Source: Lactifluus volemus
Taxonomy: Eukaryota > Basidiomycota > Agaricomycetes > Russulales > Russulaceae
Assembly: GCA_022376515.1 (NCBI GenBank)
Contig: WTXI01000004.1
Span: 1,488,001 to 1,552,000 of the forward strand
Length of the DNA: 64,000 bases
Direction: 5' to 3'
Shown: positions 9,177 through 20,994 of the stretch, one piece after another
How positions within the stretch are numbered: position 1 is the stretch's first letter
How the letters are laid out: the number at the start of each line of letters is the position of its first letter
Made by a program: the position numbers and the translations under genes
Notes under the pieces: generated by a model
Databases searched by the model: none
The model's input: the letters and a program-made list of their open reading frames with translations, nothing else
Told to the model about the DNA's origin: nothing

Positions 9177-10355
9177 TATAGTAGATTGCCACCTGGTTAT
9201 GAGGATCAAGCAGGCCAAGTCAAACATCTCAAGAAATCCCTCTACAGTCTTAAACAGGCCGGACGTCGATGGTATGATACCCTAGCATCTGCCCTCACTG
9301 ATATTGGCTTTCGCGTTAGCAAAGCCGACCCTGGCGTATTTTATTTACACACGCAGTATGATACTCTCATACTTGCTGTGCACGTGGATGACTGTATGTT
9401 GACAGGCAGCTCGTCAAAGCTCATCACCAATTACAAAATCAAGATTAACACACAATATTCATTAACCAATTTGGGGCCTATTCATTGGCTTCTTGGTATC
9501 AAGATCATTTGGGATCATTTTGCGCACACAATATCGCTTTCTCAGGAGGCATATCTTGATACCATCATCACGCGATTCAATTTAGGTGATGCGAAAGCAC
9601 AACGAACACCAATGATCCCAAACGCAATTTATTCAAAAGAAGATGGCCTCACTGACACAACAGTGATGAGCAACGTGCCATATCAAGAGGCAATCAGCAG
9701 TCTTATGTACGCTGCCGTAGCCACTCGACCTGACATTGCCTTTGCAGTGTCGATACTGTCACAATTTTTGGAACACCCTAGCCAACTTCATTGGCAAGCC
9801 ATAAAGTGAATTTTTTGCTATTTGATCGGCTCAAAAAATTTGCAGTTGACTTATGGTAGAGAGCTGTAAAATCTAACCGGGTTTACAGATGCAGACAAAG
9901 CTACTCAGCCTCATCAACACACAATTTCAGGCTACGCTTTTCTGATTGATGGTGGGATCGTTTCCTGGTGATCTCAAAAACAAGAACTGGTCACCTTATC
10001 AACTGCCAAGGCCAAATATGTTGCCGCAACACACGTAGCAAAAGAAGCAATCTGGCTGCATCATCTTATTGGTGAACTCATTCCCAGCACGCTTACACCC
10101 ACCACTTTGTATTGCGACAATCAAGCTGCGATCAAGCTGATCGTTGATGATAACTACCATGCGTGCACAAAACACATCAACATTCGATACCACTTCATTC
10201 GTGAAGTAGTGTCTTTGGGAAGTATTAATGTTATATACTGTCCCACTGAAGATATGACAGCAGATATCTTCACAAAAGCTCTACCTTATTGGAAGGTCAA
10301 AAATCACTGCCTTGGACTTGGTCTCCATTGCGCTTCTATCACACTTGAGGGGGAC
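9177..10355 (+). pseudogene. Ty1/copia pol remnant (RT end and RNase H)
   Basis: The translation begins in mid reverse transcriptase with PPGYEDQAGQV and SLYSLKQAGRRWYD, the copia RT signature. It continues through the RT active region (HVDDCMLTG, a variant of YVDD) and the RNase H part (TGFTDADKA, YCDNQAAIKL, ADIFTKALP). In-frame stops lie at 9807, 9867 and 9969. Gag, protease, integrase and the first half of RT are absent. The left edge is replaced by the 218-bp array. The element is dead. Confidence 0.93.
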
Positions 10356-10560
10356 TGTTGTAATATCGATTATGACGTCAGGGGGACCGCCACTGATATC
10401 AAAAATGAGCGGGCTGACGCGAGCAATGGGGAAGATGCTCCAAGCGTCTAGAAACACGGTCTGGATGTGTTTCACTCCGATTTTGTTTCTATGCTCTTGT
10501 CTTTTTCGATTTATCTCATCATGGCTTTGTTTCTTTAAGTTCTATCTAATTCTCACAGTC
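10356..10560 (+). repeat. Probable copia 3' LTR (end uncertain)
   Basis: A purine tract ending GAGGGGGAC is directly followed by TGTTGTAATATCG at 10356, the usual polypurine-LTR junction of copia elements. A TG...CA end could lie near 10558 (TTCTCACA), but the matching 5' LTR is not in the window, so the right end is a guess. Confidence 0.5.
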
Positions 10561-11121
10561 TCGAAGCATCGAGAACAATGCCAAAAAAGTAGTTGCATTT
10601 ATTGTGACTTATTCAAGTTTCCTTTTTCGATTTGCAGCAAGCGCAACTTCGCGCGATGACTCTCATGGTCATATGTCTCAGTCTTGTTTTATTTTTCAAT
10701 TGTTTACTCATTTGCTTACTGTTTCTAAGATTCTAAAGATATTGTCTTGTTCCCTACTTTAAAAATAGTGTAAAAGCAAATTAAGAAATGTATTAAATAC
10801 AGGCAAAAAGTGCCCCTCAAAATGTAACAAGTTTGTTCTCCCATTCTGTGCCCACTCATCCTGCATTCTTGAAACCCTTCGTTTTGACCCATACCTCTTG
10901 TCAAAAACACCTTTTATTAATAATTTGGTGCATTCCGCCTTCCCAATTTGTTCGATCAAGATATAACAAAAAGATACACAGGAAAATCGTTAAACCTCTC
11001 AACACAAGTACATGCATCTCGCTCCCCCAAAACAAAGGATCTGTCCATTGGTATCATCTTACAAAACATGATTATATAACCTGCATCAACTCCAGGAGAA
11101 CAGGGACAACAAAGAAAAGTG

Positions 11122-11640
11122 TTAGATAGTAGAACGTAATTTGGACACCATTCGTGCTAGTGGCCCCCCAAAAATCAAATCGATCTCCACATGCACCAGA
11201 CTTCATTCCTCGCTACCTTGATGTAACATGTACACATACTCATTCCCGATTGCTTACTCATGGTGCTGTTTGCTTCTTTTTTCGCATTATCAGCCAATCT
11301 CTGTCTCTCGCTCCTCAATAGTGGTCATGACAAAAACCATCTCCACAGCTGTAATGTGTCCAAAATTTGATTACGAGACGCCATGTGTTAGTGCCAGTTG
11401 CTGGCAGACTGGGGAAGCAAAGGAAAACATTAGATACAACATAATTCAGACACCATTCATGCTAGCTGCCCCCCCAAAATCAAATCGATCTCCATAAATC
11501 TGAAATGTGCACTGGACTCCATTCCTCGCTATGACAAAACAGTGACAAAAACCATCTTCACAGCTGTAACATGTCCAAAATTTGATTACAAGATGCTATG
11601 CGTTAGTGCCAATTGCTGGCAGGCCATTAGACAATCTAAC
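11122..11640. repeat. Diverged duplicated segments
   Basis: 11122-11217 resembles 11430-11531 (shared TAGATA, GACACCATTC, AAATCAAATCGATCTCC and CATTCCTCGCT words). 11324-11425 resembles 11538-11640 (shared GACAAAAACCATCT, CACAGCTGTAA and AAATTTGATTAC). The spacing differs between the two pairs, so this is an old duplication with later indels. Confidence 0.7.
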
Positions 11641-11867
11641 AGCGACACATGGCAAGCCGTGATTGCATCAACTATTAACTTGAACATGGTAGCCCCTCAG
11701 TGCCAGCTGGGTGGACACATCACATGAGGCCATCCTCAAAGGGCATGCAGACGCAGGGGATGAAAAGAAGATCTAAGAAAATAAAGAATGTCCATATGAG
11801 AAGTCAAAAAAAAATCATGATGAACTGACATGGACCATGCATGGGTGAAAGGTTGCCAAAGGGCAGC

Positions 11868-12000
11868 AATGGTGGTGACAGAGAAGTGGGCATGGCAACA
11901 GAGAGCAGGGTGCAGTGACAGAGAGAGGACAGCAAGAGGGGGGGATGTGGCAACAGAGAGAAGAGTGAGCACAGCAACAGAGAGGAGAGCAAGAGGGCCT
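11868..12000. repeat. Purine-rich degenerate minisatellite
   Basis: The word ACAGAGAG and close variants (GGCAACAGAGAG, GTGACAGAGAG) recur about seven times in this stretch, giving marked strand asymmetry. Confidence 0.6.
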
Positions 12001-12507
12001 GGCAACCTGTCACCCTTTCCCGCACCCTGTGGTATCCCTCAGGCTGGCTTGGGCTGACTTGAAGTCATGGCTAAGTTGAAGTCGTGACTACCGGAACTGA
12101 CCAATTTCTCACGATCAGCTCAACTAAGCCAGTTGATCACATGACCAGCTCCAGCTCTCGGGCCGCAGCAACACTACTTGTGAGCCACAGCAATACTAAT
12201 GGGTTAACCCATAACCCACATCAGCAAAATGGCAAATTAGTTTCTGGGTTTCCACTGGTTTTCATTGGTTTTTGGGTTTCCGGGAACTCGGAAACCTGGA
12301 AACTCGGAAACTTGCTCATGTCATCACTGTGTGAGTCACTTTTTAGATTGTTTTTGTGACAATTAGTTGCTACTGGGTAGTACTGGTTAATATAAGTACG
12401 TAAAATAGTCTTTACATGGTAGTAACAAATTCATGAGCATAATGATTGATTGTTGGGGTTTCATTAAGTTTCATTAAGCGGTCCGAAGAGAAAATCAAAT
12501 ATGGATG

Positions 12508-12584
12508 GTAACTACCTAATCAAGACTAATCCACATCTTAGTGATCTTACCTGCAATGCGGCTTTGCCTTGATTAGGTAGTTAC
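12508..12584. repeat. Hairpin with 17-bp perfect arms
   Basis: GTAACTACCTAATCAAG at 12508-12524 is perfectly inverted at 12568-12584, with a 43-nt spacer. It could be a small fold-back element; no target duplication is obvious. Confidence 0.75.
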
Positions 12585-13060
12585 TGTCCTTTGTATTGAA
12601 TTTCACGCCAGGCTGTTACATGGTGATTTTATAGGTTTCCAAGGTTTCTATTACTTGTCATTTAGACAGGTTTCCAGGAAATTGGACATAGGTTTCCAAG
12701 TTTCCAGTTTTCTGGGTTTTTTGGGGTTTTTATGGGTTTCCCAGGTATAGAAACCCCTGGAAACCAAAATGCCAAAATACTGATGCATCATGGGTCACCC
12801 ATACCCATGCCAATCCCTAGCCCTTTCCAAAATGCTTCATATACTTACCTATCAAAGCTGAGATTCACATCAGGAGCATGGATGATGGATGGCAAGTATG
12901 GCATCAAAAAAGTAGAACAGGGAATGGGGTTAGTGTCACATGATCACCAGATTTCTCTAACGGGATATGCCGGCCAAGCGGAAGATTGATTGAGGCAGTG
13001 CAGTGAGTGCAGCGAAGACGACGGGCACATTTTGGCCTCGACGGATACTCTCTACCCGCC

Positions 13061-14921
13061 ATGACCGCTCCCGGTCCAACGATCAAGTCTTTTCAAAAGC
13101 GTCTCTATACGGTCTTACCACGTAGTCTCGCCGTTACACGCGTTTGTTCAAACAGTGTCGCCCCCTCTTCTCGAGCTCTTCACAGCTATCCTTCCTCGTT
13201 AACTTACTTCGATCCTTCTTCTGCACCACCACCCTCCCGCCCAGGAAACCCACATCTACTCTCAACAACCCGCTTTTCTATAGAGGCAAGGGCAGAGCCT
13301 GAAGCCCCAAACTCGGGTCATTCTCAACATGCACATACTGGGCCTACCCCTCCCACCCTTGCCCTCACTGCCCCTCATTCGTCCAATTCCCCAGCCTCTT
13401 CATTCAACGGTATCCCCTTGGCCAACTTCCATGTTCCTCCCCTTTTTTTATGTAAACCCTTCCTACTGCCATCCTGTTTACCTTCCTCTGCTGTCCTTGA
13501 TTCATCTTCCCTTCCATCGCATCTTACCACATCCGAGCATCGTTTTCATTTCGACGTTGGCGCATACGGAATCCCCAAACGCCGCCCCTCATCGGTCATC
13601 TCTGGCCGTGACGGTGCCGGTGGTGCTGAGCTATGGTCGCACAATTCGAAACTTGCGGACGGAGTTGACCTTGCCGTACAAGTAGGCGAAGATGCCTATT
13701 TTGTGCGTGACAACGCGATGGGTGTCGCCGATGGTGTTGGCGGATGGTCTCGCACACGTACGTGATTTTGATTATCTTCACAAACGTGGCTGATCCGTTC
13801 CCACTTTCAGATTCGCCGAAAGGTACTCCGTCTCCGTCGGCGCTCTTCGCCCAACGCCTCATGCACTTCTGTTCCGCAGAGGTAGCCGCACAGGTTTCGA
13901 CGCCACCCGTCTCCTTCCATGATATCCCACCGTCGTCAAACACAACTTTTTCATTTCTCCCTGATCCGTCTCCACCCTCACAGTCCCACTCGGCGGCTCG
14001 AGAACACGTCGACGATGTGGCCGAGGATCTAGCGGATGGGCTCGACATTCTCCTCATACTCGAGCGTGCTTACGAACGAGCGCTCAAAGCACATGTGATA
14101 GTGCCATCTACACAGGCATCAACACCTTCCTTACCCGCGCCATCTGAGCCAGAGCCCCTCTTAACCGGATCTTCCACCGCCCTCCTAGCCGTGCTCGACA
14201 GCGCGGGCCCTCATGTTCCCACCCCCGAAGTTAGTGTGGTCACAGATTCCCGTGCCCACGATGCAGTCATCCGGATTGCGCACCTCGGTGACTGCATGGG
14301 CATGCTCATCCGCGGAGACGACATTATCTGGCGCAGCGAGGAGATGTGGTGGGGGGTACGTTCCTCCGCTCCTTCTTGGCACCCCCACTGACCTGCTTCC
14401 CCTTTCTAGTTCAATAGACCTCTGCAGCTCGGCCCAGCGTCCAGCACATTACCGAGCGCCGCCCAGGTGTTACGTTACCCGTGCACGCCGATGACATCCT
14501 CATCCTCGCCTCAGACGGGCTCAGTGACAACCTCTGGGATGAAGAGGTGCTCGACGAGGTCGTTCGCTTTCGGCGTACATTTCTCTCCTCGCCTGCAACT
14601 GTCTCCTCTCAACTTTCCCGACGCTCGCTCGCGGGCATGCTCTCTGAGGCGCTTTGCTCGCGCGCGCGCACGGTGTCGCAACGCCGCTTCAAGATGACAT
14701 CCACTGCAGAGCCAACGATAACCTTGTCGGAATCAGATATCGACGATGAGATTCCGTTTGCGCGAAGAGCACGGGAAGAAGGACGGCTATTTACCGGCGG
14801 GAAGCCAGATGGTGAGTGCCCTCTTCGTCAGTCAACGCGGCCTGTGTTGATTGTGCCATCAATTCAAGATATCTCGGTCTTAGTTGCGGTGATTTCTCCC
14901 GCCGATGGCACGCGACCATAG
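13061..14921 (+). CDS. PP2C-type mitochondrial phosphatase, Ptc7-like
   Basis: Predicted Mg2+/Mn2+-dependent Ser/Thr phosphatase; Ptc7 homologues act in mitochondria on coenzyme Q biosynthesis. Exons are about 13061-13757, 13811-14355, 14410-14811 and 14869-14921. A long Ser/Pro-rich N terminus precedes the catalytic domain. Motifs in order: GEDAYFV, MGVADGVGGW, the FNRPLQLGP segment, HADDILILASDGLSDN and the C-terminal DISVLVAVIS. Start at the first ATG of the open frame. Between exon-3 residues PSAAQ and LPVHADD the frame must change near 14465. One missing base would explain it; an alternative acceptor at 14417 restores the frame but loses the conserved FNRPLQLGP. Family sure, exact exon 3 not. 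Confidence 0.88.
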
Positions 14922-15208
14922 ATCTCTTCCCCTGGATTTCCCAGCGTTTTGCCGTGCGCATATCCTAAAACGCCAATCTGCTCTTCGTTCTCGCGTCGGC
15001 CGGCACTTGAGGCGCATATGCTTTAGCATTCGTCGTCATCTTTTTTTAGCACTGCCCCCCAGCGCGACCCAACACTTCCTATCTATTGAGAAATTATTGC
15101 TTTGGCATCCAAAGTCATGTACTTATTAGAAAGTGAAAAGCGGAATGTAAATCTATGATTTCATTCGGGATACATATTACACAACCTGTTCGATACACTA
15201 CTTCGTGC

Positions 15209-16307
15209 TTAGCTCGTGTCCATTGCCTCGCTGCCAACTGCAACGGTTGTTGGCCTGATGTCTTCGCTCACAACCATGTCGCGCACTTGCTGCCGCGACC
15301 ATGCAGTCGTGCCGCGGCGGAAGCCATACCGGCGTTCCTTCTCAACCCGAACATTAGGCATGACATAGTTGCGGAGCATCTCCGTCTGCGTTGCAGTGAT
15401 GATACACGCATCTACGTTTGAGCCCGAACCGAGATCATTAAAGATACCGGCAGAGATGGCTGCTACAACTAGTTGCAAAGCTTCATCACGCTAAGTACGA
15501 GCTCAGCCCCATTACTTTTGTTTGTCTCTGGAAGAACCTACGTACCTCAAGATTTGGCCTCCATCCCGACTCGAACACGGCCATAGCGGCAAGCGAGCCA
15601 GAACCCATCGTAACGTAGGGCAATTTATCAGTCGAACCGTGGGGATGGATGGTAAACAGGTGCGGGCCGGTAGCATCGACCCCTCCCAGTACAAGCGCTG
15701 CACCGATGTGGCCCTGGTGCCTGTGATGCCCACCAGCAACATGATCTCAGTGCATGGACCCATGCAAAGTATTGGGGGACCTACTGGAAGAGCCGTTGTT
15801 TGAGCATGGTCATGGCAGTGACCACTCGGGGTTTGCGGCCGGTGGATAGCGCGTGGAGTTCGACGTTGCTCGAGATGAGCGCGGTGACAAACTCGGTATC
15901 CGCTGCTGTACCAGCGCCGCAACATCTGATGGACTCACTGATATAGTGTATCTATATAGTCACCTATCAGTTGCGTTACGGGGCAGAAAGAAATATGAGG
16001 GTGATAACGGGAAGGCCGTGCATCGCACTACCTACTGCACCTTTTCACAATTTTTATCCGCGACAATAGGACCTGCGGTCGCGCGAGTGTCTGCGCCAAG
16101 GACGATTCCATCCTTGAAAAGACAACCGACGATAGTAGTGCCAGTGCTGGTCGCCTTTGGTATCTTCACGCCTTTACTTTCGAGAAAAGCATTGCTATCG
16201 GAAGCATTCAGTAACATTCCTCAATAAAAAATAAGTTTTATGATAACGCACCGGTTTGCATTTGAAAAGTCAAAGCCGGATCGTGGAGGGTGTATAGCAG
16301 CTGACAT
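15209..16307 (-). CDS. 20S proteasome subunit beta2 (Pup1)
   Basis: Catalytic beta subunit with trypsin-like activity. A short propeptide ends at TSTG before the catalytic Thr of TTIVG, followed by GADTRAT and IVADKNCEK. Then come IHYIS and [12 protein letters not shown], the KPRVVTAM segment, [24 protein letters not shown], and the C-terminal [14 protein letters not shown] region. Exon starts on the minus strand are about 16307, 16219, 15952, 15722 and 15490; introns show GTGCGT, GTGCAG, GTAGGT and GTACGT donors. The first two exons do not join in frame by one base at 16219, so a small error or an undetected start exon is likely there. The rest is clean and full length for the family. Confidence 0.92.
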
Positions 16308-16476
16308 GAGTGAGTGAAAGTGATCTCGAGAACTCGAAGCGTACGCGTCGCTCAAATTCGACAGGTACCTGGCTCTAGATTAGGTAATCACTGTTTTGGG
16401 TGTTGTTGGTCCCGCGCGCAGTTTACCTCGACGACGAAGACCAAGACGACTACGACTACGACTACGACGAAATACC

Positions 16477-17775
16477 ATGATGTCTTGGGATAAATTTCAA
16501 GAAAGCATTGCAGGTATCAATCTTGGTCAGTCTGCCACTAGGTTCGCCAAGGGCTTCAATTCGTCCGTGCAAGCGACCAAAGAGCGCCTCGGTCAAGTCG
16601 CTTCCGATGAAATAACAGAGCTCCCACAGGGCACGCACGCTTACTTTCGCCTCCTCAGTTTTTGTTTTCTGACGCTCCAATTCTCAGAATATAAAGATCT
16701 CGAGGCACAAGTTGAAGCCCTCAGGACGGCACACCAGGCTTTGCTCAAGTGCGTCCCAGACAACGCCATTCTCCTTTCTGATTTATTAATTTTGCTGCTT
16801 ATAGGGTCACGAAGGCATTTGAGAGTGAGACATACGACTACCCGTCTCAGATTCAAGAGTCCGTTGCCGAACTTGGTATCAATTTCACTCGTGGAGTCAC
16901 CAACTTTGCCGCCAATAACCTCAAGGGTACTAACCTGCCAGCACCTTCGCCGGCTGAAGCTCCCGTGCCTCAGCACAAGACTCTACCTCACGCACTTAGT
17001 CGTGCCGCACATACAGCCTCTTCTTCACTGAGGCAAGCACCCGGAGCCAAGGACGACCGCCTCGGCCTAGCGCTGGCTGAGTATGGCGGCGCTTGGGATA
17101 AAATTTCCCAGGCTCGCGTGCAGCATGATGACGCTGTCGCGCGCAGCTTCCTTGTGCCGTGGCAACAAACCCTGCAGACCTCGATTAATGTGGCCGTCAA
17201 GGCTCGGCAAGCCGTGCGCGTCTCCCGACTGGAGTTGGACGCCGCCAAGCAAACGTACGTGGCCTAGACGCATCGTACACTGCTGCCTCTTGCCCTTTCG
17301 TGCTCCTCTCCGTGTTCTGGGATTGATGGTCTTTTAGTTTGAAGAACGCTAGTCCTTCCAGACAGGAACATGCTCGTCTGGAGGTTGAGAACGCTGAGGA
17401 CGATCTCGTGCAGAAGACAGAGGTAGCTATCACGCTCATGAAGGCCGTCCTTGACAACGTGTGTGGTGATTCCTACTCCCAAGTCATTCTCCTAATTCTC
17501 CCCTCAGCCCGAACCAATCAAGAACCTCAATGAACTCCTCCGAGCTCAGGTACGCCTTCTTCATCTCCCCTTCTGCTATCCTCCAGGATTAATCTGGTTT
17601 CGTCCACGCAGCTACGCTTCTATACCTACGCCGCGGAGGCACTAAGTTCGGTGCAGGGTGAGATTGAAGAACTGAGCGTTGCTGCAGAGGGCGACTACAG
17701 GTGCTTTTGATAATTCTCATTCTATCAGCAACCGTTCACTGAGCATGGTTTGGTAGGAAGTCTCGCGACCACTGA
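16477..17775 (+). CDS. BAR-domain protein, Gvp36-like
   Basis: Predicted membrane-curvature protein of the fungal GVP36 family (Golgi vesicle and endocytic traffic). It starts MMSWDKFQESIAGINLG at a double ATG. The helical BAR part includes YKDLEAQVEALRTAHQALLK, AFESETYDYP, FLVPWQQTL and VSRLELDAAKQT, then LEVENAEDDLVQKTEVA and LNELLRAQLRFYTYAAEALSSVQ. There are about seven exons, and all joins keep frame to the stop at 17773. The first intron (16631-16687, 57 nt) appears to use a GC donor (G|GCACGC...CTCAG); because 57 is a multiple of three, retention would leave the frame open. Confidence 0.88.
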
Positions 17776-17975
17776 GGTACCTCTGAAATGATTTTGGAGT
17801 GTATGGCCAAGATGGATACATATATGGACAGGGACTGCCTGGCTTTGGCCGCTGCAGATCATTATTATTCCGAACCCTTATTATGTACGTGTTTGTACCC
17901 GTGTTTTGTTTGTTTGCCTGTGCAACGATCCTGTCGAAAAATGTCTTCCATCTCTTTTTACTAAAGGCATTCATC

Positions 17976-19754
17976 ATGGCTACTCATCCTCACCGCGTCG
18001 CCATCGTTGGGGCCGGTGCAGCCGGTCTCTCAGCTGCCTATGCCCTCTCCAATCACCCTGATAAGTTCTCTGTCACTGTCTTTGAGAAAGTGCCCGTCCC
18101 AGGTGACATGGCGAGCTCCATGGATATAGACTGTGAACGATATGGCGCGTCATTCATCAACGACAGTGTCCAAGGCTGCTCGCCCGCTTTTGCCAATACA
18201 TTGCACATCCTTCGTGATTTCCAGTTCGAGCCCGAGGAAGTGGACATGCGGTGCGCGTCCAGCACCTTTTCCTGGTTCACTTCCTCACCGATTTGCTTTC
18301 TTTTTTCTTTCCCCCCCCCCGCAAAAAAAAAAAACAGTTTGCGTAAATTCGGGCAGATTTTGAAATTTCTCGGAGCTATTCTTACCTTGTTCCCTATATA
18401 TGCGCTTCTTCGACTCTTCAGACTTTCCAGGGACTTTGGAGAAAGGATGGTATGGCCTCTGGCTGCAATCTTTTTCGGGACTGGCAACCATAAGCCTTTC
18501 ATGGCGTCCGCTATCTTGGTGCATCTTCTACCATCGTCTTCGTTGCTTTGTTCCTCACGTAGTGAGATAGGAACGCGTTTTCCAAGAGCCGAGCGTGCGA
18601 CTGTTCGAATATGATGAACGCAGCGCCTTTGCAAGCATCTCCGAGATGTATGCGTTCCAAAAGGTCCGCCCTTACTTCCCAGTGTCTTCCGACTGTATGA
18701 TGTTCATCCATCCCTAGCTCTTTGACATGTATAAAGTCTGGCAACACAGCTCTGAGCAAACAGGCAACGTTACATTCCGCCTCAACTGCGTAGTTACGCG
18801 TCTCGTCTCGCGAACCAAGAAACGTACTATACTGGAATATCGTGACCAGACCTCCCACTCGAATCAACTCAAGACCGAAGAATTTGACTCTCTCATCCTC
18901 GCGACGGATGCCGATACTGCGCTTACCATCCTGGGCAAGGAGGCGAACTGGATGGAGCGAATCGTTCTCGGAGGAGTCAAGTATCTCCGCGACCTGACCG
19001 TGACTCATACAGACACAGACTATATGCGCAAGGTTCTTTCTGTTCCTTACCCAGCCCTATCGGCGTATATGCTGATGCATCAGTGGCCAAACAGCACTAC
19101 GGGCTCATCACCTCGACCGCGACCGACGCGGGGCGACACCGTGGCGAGACCGACTTTCGTCCCCTCTTCTACACCTACCGATATCTGCCCTCGCTTAAGA
19201 ATCTGGAGATGTCTTTCGTTTACCAACCTCAACCCTGGTCATCTGCTGGGCAGCCGCACATCTATCAAACGACCTTTCTAGACAACGATGGGTCCTGGAC
19301 GAAGGGCGAAATCAAGCGGGACCTTGTCATCGGCGAGAAGTGGTGTAAGCAACAGAGCCACCGCTGGCAACACTTCGCGCGCGTCGTCCCTTGGATGTGG
19401 GCGATCAACGGCACGCGCGGTACATTGTACGCCTCTCCTTGTCCCACTTTTGACTTGCCAATGACTCTTCTCGGCTTGTAGTTACGCGGGCGCCTGGACT
19501 GGTATGTATTTCACCACTGTATTTCATGCCTTCTTTCAAGCTTTTTGTTTACAGTGCTCAACGTGCATGAACTCGCAATCATGAGTGGATTTGCAGCCGC
19601 TTACTGTCTCGGCGCAGATTTTCCCCACTTGGGTCTCAACCACGACGGATGTATGAGGCTTTTCCGGCTATACTTAGGTCTCTGTCACGGCAGGTGCTTG
19701 GTAAATAGCTCTCACCCATCGTTTGACATTGGTTCTCACAACCTACAAGAATAG
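17976..19754 (+). CDS. FAD-dependent oxidoreductase (amine-oxidase fold)
   Basis: Predicted flavoprotein of the fungal NAD(P)/FAD-binding amine-oxidase-like family; substrate unknown. The N terminus has the dinucleotide-binding VAIVGAGAAGLSAAYAL and EKVPVPGD. Later conserved parts include FGERMVWPLAAIFFGTGN, RLFEYDERSAFASISEMYAF, EFDSLILATDADTAL, MEMSF-like LEMSFVYQ, HRWQHFARVVPWM and GAWTVLNVHELAIMSGFAAAYCLGADFP. At least six exons. One frame change near 19066-19080, between YMRK and AKQHYGLITS, fits no GT-AG intron and suggests one missing base. A run of A (about 18322-18335) lies at an intron end. Confidence 0.85.
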
Positions 19755-20060
19755 GAAAGGTATCGTAACGTAACAACTACCAGCCCCGCGTGATTCTCGA
19801 TTGTAAACGTAAAAAAAACAGCCTGATGGTTCGGAAAAGGCCGTATGCATGTAGAAACCAAGACCCTGTTGCAGAATAGAAAGGTATATAGAATACCAAC
19901 CAAGTACGAGGAGAACCAATGTGAGACGTAATCAATATTCACGTGGGTGAGGCACAAAATAAGAAAAGGAATGACGACAGTGGGGAAAAGGTGGCTCGAA
20001 AATGTCCAACGGCATGCTGTATTAAATAACCATCCTGGTTGAGACAAGTATAACCCTTAC

Positions 20061-20849
20061 TCAAAGCAAGAAGTTCCCAAACGCAAGAATACTGCATGTA
20101 TAGAGCAAGGCGGGGAAATTCATTACTACGCCAAGTACCGCGTTACTCTTCTTTGTGGCGGAGGCAGACGCACCGCTAGCAGTAGAACTGCCAGTAGCCG
20201 TGCCACCTGACCCAGAGCCAGTTGCGGCGGTGGAGACAGCTGTAGGGGCAGGCGGCGCTACATCAAATGGGTATTAAAAATCGATCACAAAGAAACAAAG
20301 TAAAGATGCGTACTGCCAGGGGGCTTGACCTGAAAAGGCGAGCTGGTAGCATACACTTGGGCCTGATTGGCGGGGTTTACAAACGAAACTACATAGCCGT
20401 CTCCCTGGATAAGCGTCACATTGGTCACAGTGAACGTCTGCAGCCACATAATTCAGCATGACATTTGAAGGAATAATAACGGTGACTGAACCTCGGCAGC
20501 AATTGGAACGTTTTCGGCAATAAAGAAATCTCCATTCAAAATCTTGGGATCTGGGTTGGTGACTATCACATTCACAGGAGAAGGGTCTCCCGTGTTGACG
20601 GTCCACTGAATTGTGTTACTCTCAAATTGAATCCTGATTATAAAAGACAAAGATGATGAGCATGGGACCCAGTGCATAAACGAAGGGGGGGGTGGGGGGG
20701 GGTGCGCACCAATATCGTGTGGTGGAGGGACCGGTAATGTTAAGGGCTGTCAATCACGTGTTGTAAGAAACATATTATTTCGCAAATCGCACGACGTGCT
20801 CACCGAGAGCAGCGGAAGGCAGGAGGAGAGCGAGGAGAGCCAAACGCAT
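20061..20849 (-). CDS. GPI-anchored Ser/Thr-rich wall protein, Kre9/Knh1-like
   Basis: Predicted secreted cell-wall protein. Exon 1 encodes a signal peptide (MRLALLALLLPSAAL). The folded part contains NTIQWTVNTGDPSPVNVIVTN, DFFIAENVPIAAE, TFTVTNVTLIQGDGYVVSF and NPANQAQVYATSSPF, the Ser-Thr-rich GPI-anchor (Kre9/KNH) domain found in many small basidiomycete wall proteins. A Ser/Thr/Gly/Ala-rich linker and a hydrophobic C-terminal tail consistent with GPI attachment follow. Four or five exons. A G-rich run (20686-20702) lies in the intron near 20.69 kb. Role in beta-glucan assembly is known for yeast relatives, inferred here. Confidence 0.82.
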
Positions 20850-20994
20850 CGCAAGTGTTAGAGGAAGAAGAGAAAGGTCGCTGAAAGAAGGTGGAAGTCA
20901 AATGTTAAGAGGGAGGGGCCCTAATTATTTTGTTTGAAACTCAGTCGGGAATATGACAGTTATATACATCTTGTAACCGATAACGGCAACGCTC

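Larger units (their letters stand above)
10561..13060. other. Gene-free, degenerate repeat region
   Basis: No supported gene. It contains AT-rich sequence (10.6-11.1 kb), a diverged duplication (11.12-11.64 kb), a purine-rich tract (11.8-12.0 kb), GGTTTCC-rich stretches (12.24-12.31 and 12.63-12.77 kb) and a hairpin (12.51-12.58 kb). Confidence 0.7.

Noticed and set aside
20686..20702. G-run as a functional quadruplex promoter element
   Set aside because: It lies in an intron of the wall-protein gene; simple homopolymer expansion explains it.
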